Below are positions 11,247 to 21,976 of a stretch of 64,000 nt of DNA, in pieces. Made by a program: the position numbers and the translations under genes. The notes below the pieces were generated by a model. The model did no database searches. It was not told where the DNA came from and saw only the letters and a list, made by a program, of their open reading frames with translations. Position 1 is the first letter of the stretch; the number at the start of each line of letters is the position of its first letter. Origin of the DNA: Filosporella fistucella (taxonomy: Eukaryota > Ascomycota > Leotiomycetes > Helotiales); assembly GCA_030077755.1 (NCBI GenBank), contig JAQJZZ010000020.1:1240001-1304000 (forward strand), in the 5' to 3' direction.

Positions 11247-13335
11247 GCAGCCGAAAGCCTGCCTGTCAGCCAGTCTGTCAGTCAGTCTGTCAATCCAGGC
11301 AATGGAAGTAAGGTGTTGTAATTGTTGGGCTAGTCGGTGTCTGACCCGATGCGCGATGGGTGATGAGTGATGAGTGTGATGAGTGACGGGTGAAGGGTGA
11401 TGGGCGAGGAAAGGCTACCAGCTGAACGAACCCCCAGAGGAATTTATCGAAGGACAAACGCATCTCGATATCACTTCGTCCTCCATCCCGTCGTATTTTT
11501 CTGCTTCTTCTTCACCTTCTTCTTCTCTTCCTCGTCCACCCTCCGTACTATCTCCATTCTGTCCCACGCCTTTCCCCGAATCCAGCTACTTATCCCTATC
11601 CCATAATAAATAATCCCATACCAATCCCTTCCCCCTCTTCCTTTCACACATCCACCCATCCACACCCACACCCACACTCTTTCGCCCCTCTCTTAGCGAC
11701 GTACGCACCGCAATAGGCGCGCGATATGGGCCTGTACCTGTACCTGTAGCTTCCGGACTAGGACCACTCCACTCAACAGGGGTGCCGTGCACCCCATGAC
11801 GAACTGGAAGCAGAGACCAGAGACCAGGCCGGGCGAGCATCGCTCTCAATATATTGGTGGCAGTCCCAAACCGCTGCCAGTATTTGCGTCTTCCGTTACC
11901 ACTCCGCTGGGTTCCTTCCTTTCGCAATCCCTCAACAGAATACCCTCATACCTCTTCCGCTCTCCCCCAAAGATAATTCTCTATTGACGTGCGCAACTCG
12001 GATCATAGTTGAGATCTCCTCATCACGGCATTGATCAGAAATTCGTGGGTCACGGCCGGGAAAACGAACACTGAAGGACTCGCAACACAGCAGACCCCAT
12101 AGACGAATCGGCAGGCCATCGTCTCTTCCACCAGTTTCTATATTTATCGCGGCAGAGCCACGTGAAGTTATTTACGCAAATTGCCAGAAGTCGGAAAGAA
12201 GAATCCTTTTCAATCCTGGGTACCTATAGGGCATTTCGTGTGTCGCTTTGTCCGAGAGAGATCCGAGCTGAGGACGAAGAATTGGTCGTGTTCAACCGTA
12301 CTGTCTGATCGGTTGTTACGCAAAGACGCGCCAATTTGATTCCAACTTAAGCCACTGCACGACCGGTTTGCGTCTTCAATCGTCCCCAGCCCAGTAGATG
12401 ATAGGAACCAGAATCGAGGATCCGTGATAGATAAACCACGGAACGAGATTCGAATTTCACTCCTGTCGGGTCGCTGTCTTGATATCTTCCCTCATCTGAC
12501 GCAAATTCCTACTGCACCAGAATTAATATCGTGGTAAATAGCCCCAGGAGGTAAGTGAAACGAATCGAGGGAGCTGTAGTGTGAGAAAATCTATTGCCGG
12601 ACTGGATTTGAAGCTAAGAACGAGCATCGGAGACAGCCTTTTCAGCATCAGACCAGGGGAGTGCTATTTGTGGACTAAAAGGAGCATAGGAGCGGAGCGG
12701 AGAGAAGGGAGAAAACGAGCTTGGGGAAGCAGAACGCGAAAGATCTTTTTTATTTTCACGAATCCATTAAGGTGCACCGAAAATTGGGCGACAAAAGCAG
12801 CCTTCGTGGACCGGCAAGACATTCAGATAAATTTGGATAGACCGACCTCGAGCCACTTCAGTAAAAGGACGACGCTCAACGAGCAGGAAGGAAGAGGAAG
12901 ACCCAAAAGGCAGGACCGACAGCAATCTCTCAACTTGACTGATTGACTACATCCTGGTTTCCGTCAACTGCATCTAGGACTTTTCAGCTGATTACACTTT
13001 TCCTCGCCTCGACGAACGATTAATGATTGCATCTGGGCAGTAGATCGGATCCTGTTCCTAGACAGCTACTTCGCTACTTCGCACTCTCTACTTTATTGTC
13101 CCTGTTCATTTTTCTGTTTACTGTCCCGATTCCGTTCCAACGAGTTTGGCCACATTGGCTGAAGTCGCACGCAGGAAGGCCCATTTTCTTCTGAAGCTTC
13201 AACACCACGGCTTCGTCTAGGAACCAGTCTGGCGGTGTGGATCTTGTCATTTTGGCTCGTGAAATTCTCAGTCGAGGAAATACTGCTGGGGGTTCAGCGT
13301 CAGAGATCTGTACCACACCAGTCAATTGCCCGAAA

Positions 13336-15560
13336 ATGGCTACTTCAGAAGAGCATGGCGTAGCAAGCCCACCTGAATCTCCTACGTCCCGTTTCACAGC
13401 GGTCAATGGAAAGGAGCATCCCAACAGCAGTGTTGCTCCAACTAACACACCAAGCGGATTGAATTCAAATGGAGAATCACGAAGAGGATCTGTCGAAAGA
13501 TCCAATGGCCAGCCGAGAATTTCAACTCCAGGACAGGAGAAACTCACCATCACTACAACCACCATCCAAAGGGATGACTGGGGAGCTTCAGCCAATGGCG
13601 ACAGGCATCCTGACCACCCTAATCACCCCCCAACTACCCCATACCCTTTTTCTGAGGGAGGATCACACAAGCGCAAAAGGTCCAGCTCCGCCGAAAAGAA
13701 CTCGTCCGCCAGCTCATATCACACTCATGGTTTGCCATCGTCCACCAAACAAACACCCACCACGGCAGCAACTGAACCTGATGTGTCGTCTCGAGAAGAT
13801 AATATCCGTGGACCATCTCACAACGAGCACCGTGACCCGTATGGCACAGAAGCGCAGTATAGGCAATATCTTCCTTCTGGTGATGATAATCGTGATCATC
13901 CTCCACCTAGTGAACCCTGGCATGCTCGTCATTATCCACAGCAAACCCATATAACTTCCGACGAGCAAATCGGCGAGGTGCTTCAAAGGGCTTCTCAGAA
14001 TATGGATTCCCAACGAGGATATCATAGTCCAGAGGATGATGATCGGTCTGCCAATCCTTACTCAGCTTATGGCCATGAAAGACGAGAATTGTCAGCACAG
14101 TCTGACTCTAAAAAGCGCAAGAGAAACTTCAGCAATCGCACAAAGACTGGATGTATGACCTGCAGGAGGCGGAAGAAGAAGTGTGATGAGAATCGGCCAG
14201 AATGTATGTTCTATCCGTATAGTCTTGATGTCATAAGACTGGTCACTAATGTTCCCAATAGGTAATAACTGTGTACGTGGTGGTTTTGTATGTTCAGGCT
14301 ACCAGCAAAGAGCCCAATGGGCCAAAACCGAACAAAAGCAGGCCCCAATCCCTCTTCAATCCAAGACTGGTTATGAGTCCATACCATCGTACGATCAGTC
14401 ACCTTATCTACCGCATCTGGGGCATTCAAATCGGGAACCATTACCAGGATACCGTGGCCAAAATCTGCGAGTCGATCCACAGCATGGACGTCGAATTGGG
14501 GTTGATGATGAGCAACAAAGCGCATCGACAATCCCCAGTGCGTCCGTCAACAGTCCCGAAAACAACAGACTCTCTGCAATTTCTTACGCTCAGCAAACTC
14601 CCACTCCAGTAACTGCAAGTACTAGCGCTTATCCTGACCGTCAGATGAAGAATGCTTTTGACCGTGTTGGCCCGCTTCACGACTTGTCGCGGCAAGAGCC
14701 TCGACAAGATACTGATATTGGCACTCCACAATCTGCTTCCTCCAATTTGCCTCAAATTTTACATCCACAGATGCACTCCGAAAGTGCGCATTCGAATCCC
14801 CAGATGGCGGCACAACTTGCTCTCTCTAATCTGGCATCGACAACCAATTCAGCGTCAACAAGTCGGCAGCGTACACAAAAAGAGGAAATGCTTGCGGGCC
14901 GTCATTACTTTCCATTCGATAAGGAGCTTGTTTTGGAGCGCGAACGATGCAATGGAGCATGTTGGAGATTCAACAGTAGCACAAATCCAAACAATGGTGT
15001 TTCGCCTGAGGAACGGGCGCGTCTCTTCCGAGATATCTTGCAGCCACGGGAAAGCGTGATCTCACCCACTCAAGCCTCACCTGTTACTCCAGTTGGACGT
15101 GTAGGTGATAATGTTGTTGTCGAAGCACCCTTCAACTGCGACTATGGGTACAACATCAGCATTGGTCAGGATGTCACGATTGGAAAGAATTGCACGATCC
15201 TTGATACTTGCGAGGTCAAGATTGGGGACAGATGTAGCATCGGACCCAACGTCAACATCTACACTGCTACTCTGCCTATAGACCCTAAAAGAAGGATGGG
15301 GTCTAAGGGACCTAGTTTGGGGAGGAAGATCACGATTGACAGTGATTGTTGGATTGGTGGAGGGGTCACCATCTTGCCTGGTCGCACTATTGGCAAAGGA
15401 AGCACGGTGGGAGCGGGTTCGATTGTCACAAGAGTAAGCGAATATGTATCATCGAATGGTCCAGTCCGATGCTAATTCAATTTTATAGGATGTGCCACCT
15501 TTCACAGTGGTTTGCGGAAACCCTGCTCGGGTCATGCGCGGACTCTATCCACATGAATGA
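13336..15560 (+). CDS. Zn2Cys6 DNA-binding domain fused to a maltose/galactoside-type O-acetyltransferase domain
   Basis: Three exons: 13336-14203, 14262-15433 and 15489-15560; introns 14204-14261 (GTATGT, CACTAAT, AATAG) and 15434-15488 (GTAAGC...TATAG). 703 residues. Residues 1-260 are low-complexity. A Zn2Cys6 cluster preceded by a KKRKR-type basic patch follows: Cys273, 276, 283, 290, 293 and 300 with spacing C-x2-C-x6-C-x6-C-x2-C-x6-C; intron 1 splits the Cys290 codon. After a Gln/Ser-rich linker comes a Mac-type segment (EEMLAGRHYFPFD, from about residue 497) and left-handed beta-helix hexapeptide repeats to the C-terminus, ending GNPARVMRGLYPHE. That pairing suggests a regulator with an acyl-CoA- or sugar-sensing or scaffolding domain. 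The position expected to hold the catalytic His in NodL/LacA/Maa enzymes (usually TATHPLD) reads TATLPID, Leu627. The open frame extends upstream without an ATG, so 13336 (AAAATGG context) is chosen. Target genes unknown. Confidence 0.88.
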
Positions 15561-17396
15561 ACGACGACTGGAGACTTTTTCTTTATCCTGATACCCTTCC
15601 TCCCAATAAGGGAGAGACGATTTGCTTTTGAGATTGAGGCGATGATATTAATAATTGTGCTAAATGTTTTTGGGGAGCATTGTATTGTATAGCGTTTTTA
15701 TTCGCTCTGTGGAGAATATTCCCCGCCTTTCGTGGTAATACTCGCGGTGGATTTATGCAGACAGAAATGGCGCAAACGACTCGTACATGACTGACTCCTA
15801 GAGGTTCACTGAATGGAGGATGAGCTCTGGTAGCTAGGTTTTTGTTGGACACTTCTTTCCTCTGTTAACGAATGTGGCCATGTAGTTATAGAATGTTCTC
15901 AAAAGGAAGATCAACACATCAAGTTTACTTCTATGTACTGATGGCAAAAGAGTGTTTGCGGCGGCCCGATGCATGGTACTTGTGACTGAGTGTAGCTGAG
16001 CTTAAACGCAGAGGATGATCAATTGTGACAGAATGCATATATAAATCTGTCGTTGAGCGTTACGCTTCAACCAGCCACAGGCGTCAAGATGCACCTCCTC
16101 CAGAGTGCCACATTCGTGATTCTGTCTCAGCGATTGGATTTCAGGCTTGGTTATTAGATCTTTCCGGTGCCAAACTGCCCGTCGAAGCAAACTTCTTAAG
16201 TATTCGTGAAGACTAGCTCCTACGCTTGCACAGGCAGTGAAGGCTGAGTGAGGAGGAAAGTATTACGAGGGAGAGAATGTGGTGGAGCCTCCGGAAGGAT
16301 TCAAAGTCTATTTTTGACCAGGCTTAAATTTTGTTAGAGAAGGCCGAGTGTTCTGTTCTCTGTCATGAAGTCAAATGTACAGGTTCCGCACTCTCCGCGT
16401 CCGATATCTGGACGTTATCCCATCTTTACTTGGCACATTTGGAAAGTCAGTGCTCTTTGTTGACTTTCTTTTCAAACATTGCCCTGTTTGTTGTTCGAGC
16501 GCAACTCAGCTCCACCTCGAGCGTTCTGTAACCAACGTGTCGTCGGTCATTGTGGCGGGTTTTTTCACTTGCTTTTGTCACAAGCAGAATGCGTGGCATC
16601 CAATAGAAATGTCATGCTAGCATGGTTTGAATTGAGATTCGGCCACCACGTGATGCTGAAACATCCAGGTTCTCCAGCAGTTCAGGGCAATGTGGTGCGG
16701 TGCGATGAATTTGGGGAACTGTGGAATCGGATGCTTCTTGCTCACGTAGCCCTTCGGTATCTATCATTTTGAAACAGTGCTACCAAAGAGATTTTATTCC
16801 ACGTCAACGCAATTTCGTAGTTGGCCCTCTGCAGATATTCCAGACCATCTTCGGGCGTGCGATTAATGGTGTCTTACCCACCTCAGCAAACTAATGCAAG
16901 TAGTGAAAAGTTTTATGCAAACATCTGCAGATCCGATTTGGTCGGTGTTTCTGCTCGGCAGGCAAGCTTTAGCTTCTGAAACGGCGGAGGCGGAGCAGAG
17001 CTCGTGTTCATCCGATCCACGGCAGGGTAAAGGCCTGGAGGGAGGAAAGACCCAAAGCAAGAAAGAAATTGAAAGAGGATTTGGGGACTTTTGAAGGTGG
17101 TACAACGCAGGATGATACTATGCTATAGTTGCAGGCCGACATGCAGAATGATGACGGAATATGCATTGTTCGAGAGGCATGACTCCGGGTAGGTAGGTGG
17201 TTATTAATAATAATGTAGTACAGTATTACCTTCGGCGGGCACAGGACAGAGTACGATGAAGAAAACGATGCAAAAAATAAAATAATGCTACTGTAGCGAG
17301 TAAGGTAGGATCGGTAGGGAAGGGACGGGTGACATCTCGTGGGAAATACCGATGACCCGCAGCGGCCCAGACGAAAACAAAACCGGATGGGCGAGA

Positions 17397-17455
17397 GGGG
17401 GGGGGGAGGTGGGGAGAGAGGGAGAAGGGTGAGGGTGAGGGTGAGTGGTGAGGGT
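17397..17455 (+). repeat. G-rich tract with a 10-G run and GGGTGA repeats
   Basis: Ten consecutive G at 17397-17406, then GGTGGGG and repeated GGGTGAGGGTGAGGG. Four or more G3 runs within about 60 bases satisfy the usual G-quadruplex pattern on the plus strand. Confidence 0.75.
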
Positions 17456-17748
17456 GAAGATGAGAGTGATGAGAGTGGGAGTGACAAGTGTGAGTGTGAG
17501 TGATGAAGTGAAGCCGGTCGCCAGCTGGAACGAACAGGCTGCGGGTCGCAAGCATGGCGTGCAAATCGTCAGGGAGGGATTAGGTATTAAAAGGTACGAA
17601 AAGGTACCCAGTGCCTGTAATTGGCCACGAGGTCCAGGTCCAGGTCCAGGTACCCCTAGGTATTTCGGACGCTGCAGGGGAAGGAAGCCTGGTGGTGCTG
17701 GCAGCCCCGGCTCTCCAGGGGAAGATCAGTTCCCGTTCCTGAAGCCAA

Positions 17749-17773
17749 CCTACCTTAGCCAACTTAAGGTAGG
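17749..17773. repeat. 9-base inverted repeat (CCTACCTTA / TAAGGTAGG)
   Basis: Perfect 9-base arms separated by 7 bases, built from the TACCT/AGGTA word common in this window; about 790 bases upstream of the RlpA-like start codon. Confidence 0.8.
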
Positions 17774-18558
17774 TAGGGAACTATGAAGTATTTACTTCGT
17801 AGCCAAGGCAGAAAAATACACAGTACTACTGTACGTAGGCACGAAAAGCCAGTTGAGAGTGGAGAGAGTGGAGCAGTGAACGCCAGCCAAATGCAGGCAC
17901 AGCCAGTCACAGGCATGTAGGAGTATGGTATTTGCTCACTGCGCCACGAACCTTCACGGTAACCCAACGCTAAATGGCAGAGCCTGCACCGCACAGCTGG
18001 TTGAGCATTAGCAGACGCAGACCTGATTCAGCATGCACCAAAACACACACACCCAACACCTCCACAGACCACTCACTCACTCACTCCACTTCCATCTCTT
18101 CAATCCAGGCACAAACAAAAGTCTATTTCTCTCGCTCTTCTCCTCCTTCTCTTTCTCTCTTCAACTCTTTACGGTCGCTCCCTTTCTGTTCTCCAGTCCA
18201 ACATTCCTTCAACCGCCATCGTTCGCCTGCTCCAGTTCGCCGTTCCCATCCATCCATACATTCATTCATTCAGCCATTCTTCGAGACAGCAACCGCACCC
18301 GGCAGCAACTGGCACTGAGATATCGTTTCTCGTCACCCTCATTGATTCAAACTGCACTGCACCTCAGCCTCCAAATTTCCCATCGCCAGTCGATCCAGAT
18401 CAATTTCCCCGTCTTCGGTTCCAACCAAGACTTTTCCACTTTAGACCACCCCAACTACCGAACACCCCAATACTACACTACCTTACTCTCTCCAACGTCT
18501 TGTTTTTTCACCTACCTCTCCTTTGGACATCTTTCGATCCCGTTCAGATCACACAATC

Positions 18559-19461
18559 ATGAAGTCGACAACCTTTGTTCTCGGGGCTGTCCTTGCCTCT
18601 GTCGCCATTGCCCAACCCCACCACCACCGCCAGCATCAAGCAAAGCACCAACACAAGCGTGCCGAAGAGGTCGTTTGGGTGACCGATTACGAGTACACCA
18701 CCACAACTATTGATGCTACCACTACAATCTGGGTCTCTCCAGGTTTCGTTCCGCCAACCGAGTCAACTTCTTCAGCATCCACCACCCCAAGCTCCTCCAA
18801 GAGTGCTGCACAGTTTTTTGAAGGTGCCAGCAAGCCTGCCAGCACTCCCACATCCACTTCAGTCGGTGTGGCTCCTGTCCCTACTTCTACCTCCACGTAT
18901 GTAGCACCCACAACCTCTGTGGCCCCGGTTTCCGTGGCTCCTGTTCCAGCTCCTGTGGTGGAGAGCTCGAGCTCTCCTGCTCCAGTTGCTAGTCCAGTGG
19001 AAACTCCCGTTGTGACTCCTGTTGAAACTCCTGTTTCTAGCCCAGCTGCAGCTGTATACACTCCTCCCGTGGTTCAAGTCGCGACGACCAGTGCCGCTGC
19101 TCCCGCTTCAACCAAATCCAGCTCTTCAGGCGGAGCTTGTTCTTCTGGAAGCCCTTGCGCTGGTGATATCACCTTCTACGAGGCCGGTCTTGGTGCTTGC
19201 GGTGTCACCAACAATGGTAACAGCGAGAACATCGTCGCTCTTCCTCACGAAATGATGGGCACTCAATCCAATGGTAACCCGTTCTGTGGCAGGACCATCA
19301 CCGTCAAGTGCACATCAACTGGTAAGACTACAACAGCTACCGTACAGGACAAGTGCATGGGGTGCACCGGCAACTCTATCGATCTCTCTAACAAAGCCTT
19401 CCTCGAGATCGCCGACATGGACGTGGGCCGTACCGGTGCCACTTGGTGGTTCAACGAATAA
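18559..19461 (+). CDS. Secreted RlpA/expansin-like double-psi beta-barrel protein
   Basis: Single exon, 300 residues. Residues 1-19 form a clear secretion signal (MKSTTFVLGAVLASVAIAQ). A His/Gln-rich stretch ends in KR near residues 34-36, a possible Kex2 site. Then comes VTDYEYTTTTIDATTTIWV, a segment often seen in fungal wall proteins, and a long Ser/Thr/Pro/Val linker with repeated PVETPV and VAPVP units, likely heavily O-glycosylated. The C-terminal ~100 residues, beginning SPCAGDITFYEAGLGACG, are a cysteine-containing DPBB domain with the conserved VQDKCMGC and DLS..AF segments. Such proteins bind or loosen wall polysaccharide; no catalytic activity can be assigned. No GPI-like tail. The ATG context (ATCATGAAG) is good and a pyrimidine-rich leader precedes it. 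Confidence 0.88.
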   Translation: MKSTTFVLGAVLASVAIAQPHHHRQHQAKHQHKRAEEVVWVTDYEYTTTTIDATTTIWVSPGFVPPTESTSSASTTPSSSKSAAQFFEGASKPASTPTSTSVGVAPVPTSTSTYVAPTTSVAPVSVAPVPAPVVESSSSPAPVASPVETPVVTPVETPVSSPAAAVYTPPVVQVATTSAAAPASTKSSSSGGACSSGSPCAGDITFYEAGLGACGVTNNGNSENIVALPHEMMGTQSNGNPFCGRTITVKCTSTGKTTTATVQDKCMGCTGNSIDLSNKAFLEIADMDVGRTGATWWFNE

Positions 19462-20231
19462 ATTAACACAACATCATTCATGCTTAGTAGAGTGGATCTC
19501 TCGGCACACGACCGTCGCTAGTCGACCTTACGATTCTCTTTGCATAGGTTACATCTACAGAAGTATGGAAAAGGGGGACGGTAGCATAAGGGTTGGATAG
19601 GCGTCAAAATATCAATTTCCGGAAGACAAAATCATGTGATGACGAGATGATGGTGCCCGGAGCACTTTGTGTAGAGCTTAGATCAAGCTCTTATTTAGAA
19701 CTTCTTGTAGATATTTAGACCTTAGTGTTTGCATCTTGCAATACATGGTTGCAACAACTTATCATTGTACCACGAGTGCTTTGCCTATCGAATCATGCAC
19801 AGGTACCCGATATCGTCGTTGAAGATCACCCATGCCATAGTCAAGATAAGTGTCGATAGGCGGAGAAAAAGTCGACTGGCTGGTGCGGGGAAACTTCTCC
19901 ATTCCTCTATATTCATGACTCGGAGAATGCATTGCCCTGGTGCTTACCCTGGAGGGAACCTATGATACTACTCAAGGCGACTTCTCCTCATGTCGTTCAT
20001 CCACTTTGTATTCGAGGCAGGATGATCAACTATCATCCTTACCTTGACATTGATTGCAATATGACTAGAACATTTGTATCGAAATCGAAAGATACGTTCG
20101 CGTCCTGCAAATCGAATGCCACAAAGTATCTTCCCGATTCCAAGCAGTCAGCTTTGTTCCCGGGCTCGGACTTCCTCAGCACCGTCCAGTAAATTCTTTA
20201 TCTTCATTTCGACGGTTTGACAATCACTGAC
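19462..20231. other. Intergenic, no gene seen
   Basis: 770 bases between the RlpA-like gene and the next gene on the same strand. Small open frames only. It should contain the upstream 3' UTR and the promoter of the following hypothetical gene. Confidence 0.5.
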
Positions 20232-20949
20232 ATGTCAAGTGATTACCAAAATAATCCCGATGCTATCAAAATAGTCACCGAGGAGAGCAACTTCTGGCTT
20301 CGCTATTGGAGCTTCGATTTAGAAACGGCTCTGGACAAGGCTAGATGGGACTTCATCGACAGAACTATCGATCTGTTCGATGTCGAACACGATATACTCG
20401 GGTGGTGTGTCCTTGAGGATGATGCTGGAGGGATTGTAGGTGATGCGATTGAACAGGGTCGAAAGACGAAAGACACTTGGTATCTACCCAAAAATAGTCA
20501 GAAAAGTGCAGTACTAACACGCCAGTAGCTCAGTTAGAGTATCCAACCCGAGTATGAAATTCAGCCTTCAGGTAGAAGTTCAAGCACGCACCAAGAAACC
20601 TAAATGCCCACTGCGCAAGGAGAAGAAATTACAAATGATCAGTTTATCTTTGTCTCACTTGAAGGGTACGGCTTCTGAGGATGAAAACAATAGAGTCCTG
20701 TGGTGTTGTTGGAAATTGTCTAGCATTGATATTGGGGCTTGGAAACTTTTCTGGAGCTCAGACTTTGAACCTGGAGGAGGCAAGAAGCAACAATGCTTTT
20801 GGGAAAGGTGCATGGAAATTATCAAAAGAGGAACCATGGAAGTAGACAGGTATGAAGACGAGTTAAAGGCTTTGCTGTTTTTTAAAAAAAAATTTGCTTT
20901 GATGCCTAACAAAAAGGACAAGTTTGTGACTTCCAAACGATTGAGTTAA
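20232..20949 (+). CDS. Hypothetical protein, two exons, unrecognised
   Basis: Two open segments join in frame across a textbook intron: exons 20232-20479 and 20529-20949, intron 20480-20528 with GTATCT donor, exact TACTAAC branch site and CAGTAG acceptor (49 bases). The join gives 222 residues. The first half is acidic and aromatic (SNFWLRYWSFDLETALDKAR, WDFIDRTIDLFD); the second is lysine-rich with scattered tryptophans and cysteines. No signal peptide, membrane segment or known motif. The frame has no ATG upstream of 20232 before it closes, but an upstream exon is not excluded. The splice signals and coherent composition argue for a real gene; the family is unknown to me. Confidence 0.5.
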
Positions 20950-21093
20950 TAGGAAAAACGTTCCATTGACCCTGTACAGAAGGCGCGACACAGGAAATTT
21001 GCTGGGTTCAACTAACCTGATCGATTAAATCGGGCTGAAATAGGGGAGTAGAAGTGTCTAGTTGATTTGATATTACAATGTACAGGGTTCAAT

Positions 21094-21676
21094 TTACTTC
21101 GAAGGCTCTCCCTCGGCAGGTACCAAGACTTTCTTCTCTTCTAACAATTTGGCCAGCTCTCCATTTTGATGCATTGCCACCAATATGTCACACCCTCCGA
21201 CAAATTCTTTGTCGACATAAAGCTGAGGTATCGTTGGCCACTCCGAGTATTCCTTAATGCCTATCTTTGAATTAGCATCGATCTAATGGTATCAAACTTT
21301 TGGTGGCATACCTTGCCTCAAAGCTTCGTCTTCCAGTACATTGAAAGCAGTAAATTTAGCGGGATCAACTCCTTGAAGTCCCAATATTTGTATACTTGCC
21401 CTCGAGAATCCGCATTGTGGTGTCTCAGGGGTACCTTTCATGAACAATACTACAGGAGCAGTGCCGACAGCTTTATCAATCGCTGCTCGGGTTTCTGTTG
21501 ATAGGTATCGTTGGGCAATGGAGGAGATTCGAGGAGTCGAGAATCGGGAGGCGAATGCTGGAGCAGGCCGAGCAGCTTGTCGGAATGCCTGACTTTCATC
21601 AGTTTCATACTCTGGATATCGTAACAAGAGATAGGCTCACCGATGATACCGGCCTTATAAACATCTTGGTGGCCAT
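21094..21676 (-). CDS. GRX5: Mitochondrial monothiol glutaredoxin Grx5
   Basis: Monothiol glutaredoxin of mitochondrial Fe-S cluster assembly; it carries a [2Fe-2S] cluster on the active-site Cys with glutathione and passes it to acceptors. Three exons on the minus strand: 21676-21641, 21588-21312 and 21260-21094; introns 21589-21640 (GTGAGC...GTCAG) and 21261-21311 (GTATGC, GCTAATT, GATAG). 159 residues. An Arg/Ser/Ala-rich presequence ([20 protein letters not shown]) fits matrix import. The thioredoxin-fold domain has [12 protein letters not shown] with active Cys71, [19 protein letters not shown] and the C-terminal GSH-site residues. A second in-frame Met at residue 5 could also start. The ATG is 300 bases from the divergent PPCDC start. 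Confidence 0.93.
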
Positions 21677-21976
21677 ATTGTATTGTTCCGATTGAGCGTC
21701 AGTGGTGTGAAGACTGGAGTCGAGTCAATCATAGAATTATCGGGCGACCAGGCTGACCAATCACCATAGGCTCGGCTCTTCCAAGTCATCAGATCAGACG
21801 AGGCTGTGACAAATTGACAAACCTCACGACAATCACTCATTCACTGAAGGGTGTCATACGAGTTGTAGAAGTTGAAGTGGCAAATTACTTTGCTTTTAAT
21901 GTGATCGGCTAGTACGCAATGCTCTTCATCAACAAACTTTGATCTCTCACCAACAACTTTTCTTTAAACAGCAAGG

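Larger units (their letters stand above)
5862..13335. other. 7.5 kb gene-poor stretch upstream of the Zn2Cys6-acetyltransferase gene
   Basis: No recognisable gene. Small open frames occur on both strands (for example 6180-6599 minus, 8383-8793 minus, 12581-12946 plus) but none looks like a known family and several lack an ATG. From about 8.1 kb it is rich in simple sequence: TACCT/AGGTA clusters, T and TTTTA runs, GTGTGA, GGCAT and GATGAGT arrays, and CT-rich tracts near 11.46-11.68 kb. The last 1-2 kb probably include the promoter and 5' leader of the downstream regulator. One minus-strand open frame with an intron-like insert (7369-8046) is listed separately. Confidence 0.5.
15561..18558. 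other. 3 kb intergenic stretch with the promoter and CT-rich leader of the RlpA-like gene
   Basis: No recognisable gene on either strand. It holds AGGTAGGTA words near 17190 and 17750, a G-rich tract at 17397-17455, a short inverted repeat at 17749-17773, and a strongly pyrimidine-rich segment (about 18060-18560, CTTCTCC/CTCTTC words) just before the next start codon, typical of the leader of a well-expressed fungal gene. Confidence 0.55.

Noticed and set aside
11586..11927. 113-codon minus-strand open frame
   Set aside because: Gly/Val/Trp-rich translation of the complement of the CCCACA/CATCC repeats; no homology recognised.
13237..13335. Longer N-terminus for the Zn2Cys6-acetyltransferase protein
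   Set aside because: The frame is open but begins at GTG with no ATG; the ATG at 13336 has a good context.
18033..18713. 226-codon plus-strand open frame before the RlpA-like gene
   Set aside because: Low-complexity Phe/Ser/His translation of the CT-rich leader, overlapping the real start in another frame.
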